12,887 nt of DNA from contig CAZVFD010000037.1 of NCBI GenBank assembly GCA_964625465.1, positions 1-12,887 on the forward strand. Reading direction: 5' to 3'. The stretch is from CAZLFQ01 sp964625465 (lineage in GTDB: Bacteria; Pseudomonadota; Alphaproteobacteria; Rickettsiales; Midichloriaceae). Numbering within the stretch: position 1 is the first letter of the stretch; each line of letters starts with the position of its first letter. A program made the position numbers and the translations under genes. This document shows, piece after piece, positions 7,775-12,887 of this stretch. The notes below the pieces were generated by a model. The model saw nothing but the letters and a program-made list of their open reading frames with translations. It did no database searches and was not told where the DNA came from.

Positions 7775-7785
7775 AAGGAATAAAA
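7775..7785 (+). promoter_or_regulatory. Ribosome binding site deciding the rpsB start
   Basis: AAGGAA (7775-7780) lies five bases before the ATG at 7786. That ATG opens MANTAQFTIRQLLEAG, the usual S2 N-terminus. The in-frame ATG at 7741 has no such site before it and would add 15 residues unlike S2. Confidence 0.85.
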
Positions 7786-8646
7786 ATGGCAAATACTGCT
7801 CAATTTACTATACGTCAACTACTAGAAGCTGGCGTTCACTACGGTCACAGAAAAAATTTCTGGAATCCAAAGATGGCAAAATACGTATATGGTACAAGAA
7901 ATGGCATCCATATAGTTGACCTTCAAAAAACTGCTCCAATGTTAAAGGAAGCTTTGGATGTATTAAAAGATGTAGCATCTAAGAATGGTAGAGTTCTTTT
8001 CGTAGGAACTAAGAAAACCGCAAATGAAATTATAGCTGAGCAAGCAACTCGCTGCGGACAATATTTTGTAAATCACAGATGGTTAGGTGGGATGCTTACA
8101 AACTGGTCAACAGTTTCTGCGTCTATCAAAACTCTTCAAGAGTATGAAAAAATTCTTGCTGATGAGAACTCAGGATTAAATAAGAAAGAGTTACTAGAAA
8201 TTGACCGCAAACGTATTAAATTAGACAACGTTCTTGGTGGAATAAGAAATATGGGTGGCAAGCCTGATATCGTATTCATCATTGACAGAAGGCAAGAAGA
8301 TTTGGCTGTTCAAGAAGCTAGAAAGCTTGGAATACCTGTGATTGCAGTTGTTGACACAAACTCTTCACCAGATGGTATTGATTATGTAATCCCTGGAAAT
8401 GACGATGCACGTAAAGCTATTGAGCTTTATACAAGCTTAGCTGCTGAAGCTATTCTTTCTGGCATTCAAGAAGGTCTGACATCTGCTGGCTTAGATATTA
8501 AACCAGTTGATATGACAGATGCTGATATTGCTAACAGCGAAATGCCTTCAAGCGAGGCGGCTGAGAAGAAAGATTCTAAAAAGAAGCCAGCTACAGTGGT
8601 TACAAAGAAGAAAAAACCAGCTGCAAAAGCTGAAAAATCTGAATAA
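7786..8646 (+). CDS. rpsB: 30S ribosomal protein S2
   Basis: A 286-residue small-subunit protein, primary to late 30S assembly, binding between head and body together with S1. Family landmarks are clear: LLEAGVHYGHR near the N-terminus, KMAKYVYGTRNGIHIVDL, VLFVGTKK, NHRWLGGMLTNW, GGIRNMGGKPD and the late LGIPVIAVVDTN motif followed by IDYVIPGNDDA. After about residue 240 comes a Lys/Ala/Pro-rich tail (KKDSKKKPATVV and more), longer than in E. coli; Lys-rich tails of this sort occur in several alphaproteobacteria. The start chosen is the one with a good ribosome site. EF-Ts follows after 18 bp, the conserved pairing. No clear promoter stands out in the preceding intergenic bases. Confidence 0.97.
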   Translation: MANTAQFTIRQLLEAGVHYGHRKNFWNPKMAKYVYGTRNGIHIVDLQKTAPMLKEALDVLKDVASKNGRVLFVGTKKTANEIIAEQATRCGQYFVNHRWLGGMLTNWSTVSASIKTLQEYEKILADENSGLNKKELLEIDRKRIKLDNVLGGIRNMGGKPDIVFIIDRRQEDLAVQEARKLGIPVIAVVDTNSSPDGIDYVIPGNDDARKAIELYTSLAAEAILSGIQEGLTSAGLDIKPVDMTDADIANSEMPSSEAAEKKDSKKKPATVVTKKKKPAAKAEKSE

Positions 8647-8664
8647 TTTGGAAGGTATCATATT

Positions 8665-9570
8665 ATGACAGTTATTAATGCAAAAGCGGTTGCAGATCTA
8701 CGTGAAAAAACAGGCGCAGGAATGATGGATTGCAAAAAAGCCTTAGTTGAAACTAATGGTGATTTTGAAGCAGCAGTTGATTTCCTTAGAAAAAAAGGAT
8801 TAGCAGCTACAGCTAAAAAAGCTGGTAGAGTAACGGCTGAAGGATTGGTTGCTGTGCTTACAAAAGGCACAACTGGTGCGGTTCTTGAGCTTAACTCTGA
8901 AACAGATTTCGTTGCTAAAAACGATAAATTCCAAGCATTAGCACAAAACCTAGTACATGGCTTCATTTCTACAGATGGTGATTTTGAGAGCTTTAAAGCT
9001 GTAAATACAGGTGCAGTTGCTGAGAATATTGCAGTTATTGGTGAGAATATCACTTTAAGAAGAGCTGAAAAATTATCAGTGTCTAAAGGTGCGGTAATTA
9101 GTTATGTTCATAACGCGATTACAAATGGACTTGGTAAAATTGGTGTTCTGGTTGCTCTTGAATCAGATGCTTCGGAAGACAAACTGGCACAATTAGGCAA
9201 GCAGCTTGCAATGCATATTGCAGCTACAAAACCTGAGTCTTTAAATGTTGCTGATCTAGATCAATCTCTAGTTGCAAAAGAGAGAGCCTTCATTGTTGAT
9301 CAAGCAAAAGGTTCTGGTAAGCCAGAAGCTGTTATTGAAAAAATGGTTGAAGGACGTCTTGTTAAATTCTATGAGCAAGTTGTTCTTACTGAGCAACTAT
9401 TTGTTATGGATGGCAAAACAAGAATTTCACAGGTTGTTGAAGATGCAGGCAAGCAAATTGGTGCAAGCATTAAGATTGCAGGTTTTGTGAGATTTAATAT
9501 TGGTGAGGGAATCGAAAAGAAAGAAGTCGATTTTGCTCAGGAAGTAGCAGCTGCGGCAGCTGGTGCTTAA
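8665..9570 (+). CDS. tsf: Translation elongation factor Ts
   Basis: A 301-residue guanine-nucleotide exchange factor that releases GDP from EF-Tu. The N-terminal UBA-like module reads VADLREKTGAGMMDCKKAL (9-27). The EF-Tu-contacting TDFVAKN motif is at residues 80-86. Two core subdomains and a coiled-coil-like helical part (KPEAVIEKMVEGRLVKFYEQ) follow, and the protein ends in an Ala-rich tail. GGAAGG (8650-8655) lies nine bases before the ATG. The gene is cotranscribed with rpsB and ended by a strong intrinsic terminator. Length and order are as in other alphaproteobacteria. Confidence 0.97.
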   Translation: MTVINAKAVADLREKTGAGMMDCKKALVETNGDFEAAVDFLRKKGLAATAKKAGRVTAEGLVAVLTKGTTGAVLELNSETDFVAKNDKFQALAQNLVHGFISTDGDFESFKAVNTGAVAENIAVIGENITLRRAEKLSVSKGAVISYVHNAITNGLGKIGVLVALESDASEDKLAQLGKQLAMHIAATKPESLNVADLDQSLVAKERAFIVDQAKGSGKPEAVIEKMVEGRLVKFYEQVVLTEQLFVMDGKTRISQVVEDAGKQIGASIKIAGFVRFNIGEGIEKKEVDFAQEVAAAAAGA

Positions 9571-9583
9571 TAAATGAAAATTT

Positions 9584-9610
9584 AAAGGAGGCTTAAGGCC
9601 TCCTTTTTTT
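9584..9610 (+). terminator. Intrinsic terminator between tsf and pyrH
   Basis: AAAGGAGGC (9584-9592) pairs perfectly with GCCTCCTTT (9598-9606) around the loop TTAAG. The T-run extends to 9610. Nine base pairs, a small loop and seven T make it a strong candidate. The left arm contains AGGAGG, a perfect Shine-Dalgarno core, which would be buried when the hairpin forms. Confidence 0.88.
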
Positions 9611-9632
9611 ATGGGAAACTTATGGGAAATTT
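9611..9632 (+). repeat. 11-bp tandem duplication at the pyrH start
   Basis: ATGGGAAACTT (9611-9621) is followed directly by ATGGGAAATTT (9622-9632), with one difference. The second copy holds the pyrH start. The first opens a seven-codon reading frame (MGNLWEI) in another frame, stopping at 9634 inside pyrH. Confidence 0.8.
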
Positions 9633-10335
9633 AAAGTATAAAAGAATTCTATTAAAACTATCAGGAGAAATCTTGATGGGAGATAACCAGTTTGGCTATG
9701 AGCATGATGCTATAGAAAGCCTATGCCAAGATATTAAAGACGCTAAAGATATTGGTGCAGAAGTATGTATTGTGGTAGGCGGTGGTAACATTTGCCGCGG
9801 TGCTACACTAACAAAAATTGGAATTGAACGAGTTTCTGCAGACTATATTGGAATGATGGCAACTGTAATGAATGCTCTAGCACTGCAAAGCGTTCTAGAA
9901 AAAATGGGAGTGAGTACAAGGGTACAATCTGCAATTGCAATGACTGCTGTGTGCGAACCATATATTAGACGTAGAGCAATTCGCCATATGGAAAAAGGAA
10001 GAATAGTTATATTTGCTGCTGGTACTGGATATCCTTATGTTACAACAGATACTAGCTCAACTTTAAGAGCTCTAGAAATGGGTTGTGATGCTATACTAAA
10101 AGGAACGCAAGTAGATGGAATATATTCTGAAGACCCTAGGAAAAACCCAGACGCTGTAAAGTTTGATAAGATTGATTATAAAGATGTTCTAACTAAGAAC
10201 TTGCAGGTTATGGATTCTGCTGCTATAGGTTTGGCAAGAGATAACAAAGTTCCAATACTTGTATTTGATATTCACTCTAAAGGGGAATTATCAAAAGTCG
10301 TTCAAGGTAAAGGAAATTGTACAGTTGTAGAATAG
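9622..10335 (+). CDS. pyrH: UMP kinase (uridylate kinase)
   Basis: A 237-residue cytosolic enzyme of the amino-acid-kinase fold, converting UMP and ATP to UDP in pyrimidine nucleotide synthesis; bacterial forms are hexamers. Motifs seen are KYKRILLKLSGE (5-16, phosphate binding), GGGNICRG (53-60), ADYIGMMATVMNALAL, RRRAIRHMEKGRIVIFAAG with GYPYVTTDT after it, and KGTQVDGIYSEDP. The start gives the usual short lead before the first strand. No ordinary ribosome site precedes it, only GGGAA inside the 11-bp duplication. An intrinsic terminator ends 11 bases upstream, so expression needs read-through or an unseen promoter. frr follows after 7 bp. Confidence 0.96.
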   Translation: MGNLKYKRILLKLSGEILMGDNQFGYEHDAIESLCQDIKDAKDIGAEVCIVVGGGNICRGATLTKIGIERVSADYIGMMATVMNALALQSVLEKMGVSTRVQSAIAMTAVCEPYIRRRAIRHMEKGRIVIFAAGTGYPYVTTDTSSTLRALEMGCDAILKGTQVDGIYSEDPRKNPDAVKFDKIDYKDVLTKNLQVMDSAAIGLARDNKVPILVFDIHSKGELSKVVQGKGNCTVVE

Positions 10336-10342
10336 GTATTAT

Positions 10343-10900
10343 ATGGATCATCCAATTATTATAGACTTGAAAAAAAGAATGGAGGGTGCGATCGCATCTT
10401 TAAAACACTCTCTTAATGGACTTAGAACTGGCAGGGCTTCAACAGCATTGTTAGACCCTATTAAAGTTGAGGCTTATGGTAGCTTTATGCCAATTACTCA
10501 AGTTGGTACAATCAACGCTCCTGAAGCGCAGCTTCTTACAGTTCAGGTCTGGGATTCAGGCATGACACAAAGCGTAGTTAAAGCAATTAATGAGTCTGGT
10601 TTAGGATTAAACCCTATGCCAGAAGGAAATCTAATTAGAATTCCAATTCCGCAGCTATCGCAAGAGCGCCGTAAAGAGCTTTCAAAGAAAGCTCACGAAT
10701 ACGGTGAGAACGCTAAGATTTCTATCAGAAATATCCGTAGAGATGGAATGGATGGATTCAAGAAATTAGAAAAAGATAAGCAGATTTCTGAAGACGAAAG
10801 CCGCAATCGTTCAGATGAAGTGCAAAAAGTAACAGATGATTTTACTAAAAAAGTTGATCAGTCGGTTCAGGACAAGGAAAAAGAAATAATGAGTATCTAA
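10343..10900 (+). CDS. frr: Ribosome recycling factor
   Basis: A 185-residue tRNA-shaped factor that splits post-termination ribosomes with EF-G, of exactly the family's usual length. Residues include LNGLRTGRASTALLDPI (24-40), YGSFMPITQVGTI, MPEGNLIRIPIPQLSQERR (92-110) and the domain-I helix with R129 and R132, the arginines important in the E. coli protein, followed by DGMDGFKK. The AGG ribosome site (10334-10336) overlaps the pyrH stop codon and lies six bases before the ATG, so the genes are probably coupled. The phzF-like gene starts 2 bp after the stop. Confidence 0.97.
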   Translation: MDHPIIIDLKKRMEGAIASLKHSLNGLRTGRASTALLDPIKVEAYGSFMPITQVGTINAPEAQLLTVQVWDSGMTQSVVKAINESGLGLNPMPEGNLIRIPIPQLSQERRKELSKKAHEYGENAKISIRNIRRDGMDGFKKLEKDKQISEDESRNRSDEVQKVTDDFTKKVDQSVQDKEKEIMSI

Positions 10901-10902
10901 TC

Positions 10903-11733
10903 ATGTTTGGTAAGGTCTGGGTTGTCGATGCCTTCGCAAATGAGCCATTTAAAGGTAATCCAGCTGGTGTGCTCTTTTACGAGCAGTTCCCAGATGACTC
11001 TGTTATGCAGGACATTGCTACCAAACTCGCTTTTTCTAACTCAGCTTTTGTGAAAAGAGTAGGAGAAAGAGAGTTTGATATAAGATGGTTTACACCTCAT
11101 TCAGAAGCTTCCATTTGTGGCCACGCAACCATTGCTACAACACATGTTTTGTTTGAAGAAAAAATGCTAGATGAGGGTGCAGATCTGCATTTTAACAGCA
11201 AAGTTGGAAAGCTATATACTAATAAATTTAAAAAATGGTATAGTCTGAATTTTCCTGCCTATAGAGATATAGAAGAAAGAATAATGTCTAAAGAAATTCA
11301 CGCTGTTTTAGATTCCCGTCCCCTGTTCAATGGTTTTTGTAATGATAGGATGTTCATGGAATTCAGTTCTGAAAAAGAATTGTATGACTTAAAGCCAAAT
11401 TTGGAAGCTCTTAAAAAAATTAAATGTCGCGCTCTTATTGCCACAGCAAAGGGTGAAGGGGAGTATGATTTTTTATCAAGATATTTTGCTCCAAGTGTGG
11501 GAATTGATGAGGATCCAGTATGTGCTTCTGCGCACTGTTTATTAATTCCATATTGGTCAGCAAAACTTGAAAAGAAAAACATGATGGCGTATCAAGCATC
11601 AAAGCGTGGTGGAATTATTAAATGTCAGGATATGGGTGATAGAGTTTTGATCTCTGGTGAGGCTATCACAATTTATAAAGCAGATTTAGAGCAAACTGGT
11701 TTAGACCTTACTAAATTAAAGTTTATTGCGTGA
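10903..11733 (+). CDS. PhzF-family isomerase-like protein
   Basis: A 276-residue protein of the diaminopimelate-epimerase-like fold; human PBLD, yeast YHI9, E. coli YddE and PhzF of phenazine synthesis belong here. Landmarks are VDAFANEPFKGNPAGV (8-23), WFTPHSEASICGHATIA (62-78, His74), FLSRYFAPSVGIDEDPVCASAH (190-211; Asp204, Ser209) and a late HRGG-like KRGG. The family's catalytic Glu (in an LSETAF motif; E45 in PhzF) is Asn46 here, in FSNSAF, encoded by AAC at 11038-11040. The usual isomerase chemistry may therefore be altered or lost. It starts 2 bp after frr without a strong ribosome site and is probably coupled to it. The substrate cannot be told from the sequence, and nothing else of phenazine synthesis is nearby. 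No clear terminator follows. Confidence 0.9.
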   Translation: MFGKVWVVDAFANEPFKGNPAGVLFYEQFPDDSVMQDIATKLAFSNSAFVKRVGEREFDIRWFTPHSEASICGHATIATTHVLFEEKMLDEGADLHFNSKVGKLYTNKFKKWYSLNFPAYRDIEERIMSKEIHAVLDSRPLFNGFCNDRMFMEFSSEKELYDLKPNLEALKKIKCRALIATAKGEGEYDFLSRYFAPSVGIDEDPVCASAHCLLIPYWSAKLEKKNMMAYQASKRGGIIKCQDMGDRVLISGEAITIYKADLEQTGLDLTKLKFIA

Positions 11734-11812
11734 TTTTGTGAATCATCATTATAAAGTTTACGCGTTATAAAGGGATCAAAAACATTGCACCAAATTTATC
11801 GTAGCGAAGTAA

Positions 11813-11837
11813 AACCCTCAGCGTGAGCTCAGGGATC
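11813..11837. repeat. Imperfect palindrome, possibly a divergent dispersed repeat
   Basis: CCCTCAG (11815-11821) faces CTCAGGG (11828-11834) around CGTGAG, seven pairs with one C-C mismatch. Its outer end, GGGATC, resembles the ends of the two palindromes at 11873 and 11913, but the centre differs. Confidence 0.4.
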
Positions 11838-11872
11838 AAGTGCCTTTTGAATGCTTGTTAACTTATGTTTTT

Positions 11873-11899
11873 GTCATCATCAGGCTTGACCCGATGATC
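11873..11899 (-). repeat. Dispersed palindromic repeat, copy 1
   Basis: ATCATCAGG (11876-11884) and CCCGATGAT (11890-11898) pair around CTTGA with one A-C mismatch. Read on the minus strand, this aligns end to end with copy 2, sharing the outer GATC, the central TCAAGC and the closing GAT-AC. It resembles the short palindromes scattered between genes in many alphaproteobacteria. Confidence 0.6.
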
Positions 11900-11912
11900 A
11901 AGTTTTAAGGTA

Positions 11913-11939
11913 GATCCTAGTGTCAAGCACGAGGATAAC
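11913..11939 (+). repeat. Dispersed palindromic repeat, copy 2
   Basis: ATCCTAGTG (11914-11922) and CACGAGGAT (11928-11936) pair around TCAAG with one mismatch. It is the inverted partner of copy 1, 13 bases away, with the same length, loop and end sequences. Confidence 0.6.
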
Positions 11940-11974
11940 GGCCGATTGAGGACTATATTTTGTAACATAATCTT

Positions 11975-12002
11975 AATATTCATTTAATATTCCCGTAATA
12001 TT
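11975..12002 (+). promoter_or_regulatory. Three AATATT boxes at 11-bp spacing
   Basis: AATATT, itself palindromic, occurs at 11975, 11986 and 11997. The exact 11-bp period is about one helical turn, and the last copy is seven bases before the -10 box. This suits a cooperative regulator site or a phased curved upstream element, but AT-rich chance cannot be excluded. Confidence 0.4.
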
Positions 12003-12006
12003 TGAG

Positions 12007-12015
12007 TGTTATAAT
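12007..12015 (+). promoter_or_regulatory. Extended -10 promoter of the ankyrin-like gene
   Basis: TGTTATAAT combines a TG extension with a perfect TATAAT (12010-12015). No good -35 box sits at the standard distance, which fits an extended -10 promoter. Transcription would start near 12022, 25 bases before the ATG. Confidence 0.6.
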
Positions 12016-12046
12016 TCTCCTAATAAATGTGTCTGTCAGGTGGGTT

Positions 12047-12887
12047 ATGGAATTCGAAACGCTTATTCAAAAGCTAAAATTGGTTAATTCAGAAGCGGAG
12101 ATTACTGCTTTGCTTGCTGACTCAAATACAAATTATAATGATTTGTTTAGAGATGCTGCAAGGATTGGGCATATAGAAGTAGTATCAAAGATATTGGAAT
12201 TGGCTAAGGATAAAATTTCTAATGATGCTATTTATTGGGGATTTCTGGATGCTGCAGGCAATGGGCATACAGGCGTAGTATCAAAGATATGGGAATTGGC
12301 TAGCGATAAAGTCTCGAACGATGCTATTTTTTGGGGTTTTAAGGGCGCTGCATCCAGCGGTCGTACCGAAACATTATTAAAGATTTGGGAATTGGCTAGC
12401 GATAAAGTCTCGAACAATGCTATTTATTTGGGTTTTATGAACGCTGCATTCAGCGGTCATACCGAAACATTATTAAAGATTTGGGAATTGGCTAAGGATA
12501 AACTTTCAGACGATGCTATTTTGATTGGTTTTGAATGGGCTGCTGAAAATGGACATACCGAAACATTATTAAAGATTTGGGAATTGGCTAAGGATAAAGT
12601 TTCAAACAATGCTATTTCTTGGGGTTTTAGTAGAGCTGCATCCAGAGGTCATACCGAAACATTATTAAAGATTTGGGAATTGGCTAAGGATAAACTTTCG
12701 AATGAAACTCTCTTTGAGTTTGTATCTTTGAATGATAAAGAAACCTCAGATGAAAAAATGCTTAAGCTTGTTGAGCAAATTAAGGCAGGTTTTAGTGATG
12801 CTGATTTAAGACTTTTAAAAATAATAAAAGCTTTGAAAAATAATGATGATTTGCAAGTTAAAGCTTTAGCAGCTGAGTTATCTGATG
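12047..12887 (+). CDS. Ankyrin-like repeat protein (3' partial)
   Basis: The frame is open from the ATG to the right edge without a stop; 280 codons are visible. AGGTGG (12038-12043) stands just before the ATG and an extended -10 box lies upstream, so the start is well supported. After a short N-terminal part (MEFETLIQKLKLVNSEAEI) come six 32-residue repeats of the pattern GFxxAAxxGHTETLLKIWELAxDKVSNNAI. The two-helix layout (AAxxGH, then a long amphipathic helix) matches ankyrin repeats, but the usual TPLH is replaced by xxGF, and the unit is 32 rather than 33 residues with a conserved Trp in helix 2. A charged helical region follows (LFEFVSLNDKETSDEKM onward). Ankyrin proteins of intracellular bacteria often meet host proteins; here that is only inference. 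No signal peptide or membrane segment is seen. Confidence 0.85.
   Translation, partial: MEFETLIQKLKLVNSEAEITALLADSNTNYNDLFRDAARIGHIEVVSKILELAKDKISNDAIYWGFLDAAGNGHTGVVSKIWELASDKVSNDAIFWGFKGAASSGRTETLLKIWELASDKVSNNAIYLGFMNAAFSGHTETLLKIWELAKDKLSDDAILIGFEWAAENGHTETLLKIWELAKDKVSNNAISWGFSRAASRGHTETLLKIWELAKDKLSNETLFEFVSLNDKETSDEKMLKLVEQIKAGFSDADLRLLKIIKALKNNDDLQVKALAAELSD
12143..12718 (+). repeat. Six tandem 96-bp coding repeats
   Basis: The conserved His/Arg codon recurs at 12170, 12266, 12362, 12458, 12554 and 12650, always 96 bp apart, with no insertions or deletions. In units 3-6 the stretch starting ACCGAAAC is identical for over 30 bases. Units 2 and 3 share GGCTAGCGATAAAGTCTCG, while units 4-6 share GGCTAAGGATAAA, a mosaic that points to recent duplication and exchange between units. 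Confidence 0.92.

Larger units (their letters stand above)
11734..12046. other. Gene-free stretch with palindromic repeats and a promoter region
   Basis: This 313-bp stretch between the phzF-like gene and the ankyrin-like gene has no credible ORF or RNA gene. Its middle (11813-11939) holds three imperfect small palindromes. Its right part (11940-12046) is very AT-rich and holds the promoter of the ankyrin-like gene. I see no T-tract hairpin ending the upstream operon. Confidence 0.7.

Noticed and set aside
7741..7785. Upstream in-frame ATG as the rpsB start
   Set aside because: It adds 15 residues not found in S2 and lacks a ribosome site; the ATG at 7786 has AAGGAA at good spacing and begins the typical S2 sequence.
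7620..7785. Terminator, promoter or S2 leader element before rpsB
   Set aside because: I found no stem with a T-tract, no convincing -35/-10 pair (TTGAAT at 7658 lacks a matching -10) and no leader structure I could support.
8658..9053. Minus-strand ORF antisense to tsf
   Set aside because: It fully overlaps the conserved EF-Ts gene and its translation is a mirror of that coding bias.
10903..11733. A phenazine biosynthesis locus
   Set aside because: Only one phzF-like gene is present, without any other phenazine gene; the family is broad and the catalytic Glu is missing.
12232..12417. Minus-strand ORF within the ankyrin-like repeats
   Set aside because: It is generated by the 96-bp repeat; the plus frame is open over 280 codons and has promoter and ribosome site.
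12143..12718. CRISPR-like array
   Set aside because: The period is 96 bp with no unique spacers, is a multiple of three, and encodes a conserved protein repeat.

Overview
The window reads as chromosomal DNA of a low-GC, probably host-associated alphaproteobacterium; Rickettsiales- or Holosporales-like is my inference. The basis is the AT-rich codon use, the S2/EF-Ts/UMP kinase/RRF block with alphaproteobacterial-looking proteins, an ankyrin-like repeat protein, and small dispersed palindromic repeats between genes. No marker present here fixes the genus.

Left part (1-7619): a type I secretion locus. It opens inside a large RTX protein whose start lies off the left edge. Its visible part has a His-rich stretch, 13 RTX nonapeptides, a roughly 180-residue beta-sandwich-like insert, 23 more nonapeptides and a C-terminal type I secretion domain, closed by a clear intrinsic terminator. 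Two tandem paralogous membrane proteins of unknown function follow on the minus strand. Divergent from them is a two-gene plus-strand operon: a LapB/HlyB-type ABC exporter with a degenerate peptidase-like N-domain, and an HlyD/LapC-type membrane fusion protein with an unusual extra N-terminal hydrophobic segment. The outer-membrane (TolC-type) partner is not in the window. The simplest reading is that the exporter secretes the RTX protein.

Middle part (7786-11733): the conserved translation/nucleotide block rpsB-tsf-pyrH-frr, with a phzF-family gene added 2 bp after frr. A strong intrinsic terminator separates tsf from pyrH and ends 11 bases before the pyrH start. The PhzF-like protein has Asn where the family normally has its catalytic Glu.

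Right part (11734-12887): a 313-bp gene-free stretch with three imperfect palindromic repeats and a promoter region in which AATATT occurs three times at exact 11-bp spacing just before an extended -10 box. It leads into an ankyrin-like protein with six 32-residue repeats of exactly 96 bp each; this gene runs off the right edge.

The most unusual items are the exporter/substrate cassette interrupted by a paralogous membrane-protein pair, the inverted repeat spanning the exporter promoter and ribosome binding site, the terminator/start-duplication arrangement at pyrH, and the phased AATATT triplet. None of these proves a new system by itself.
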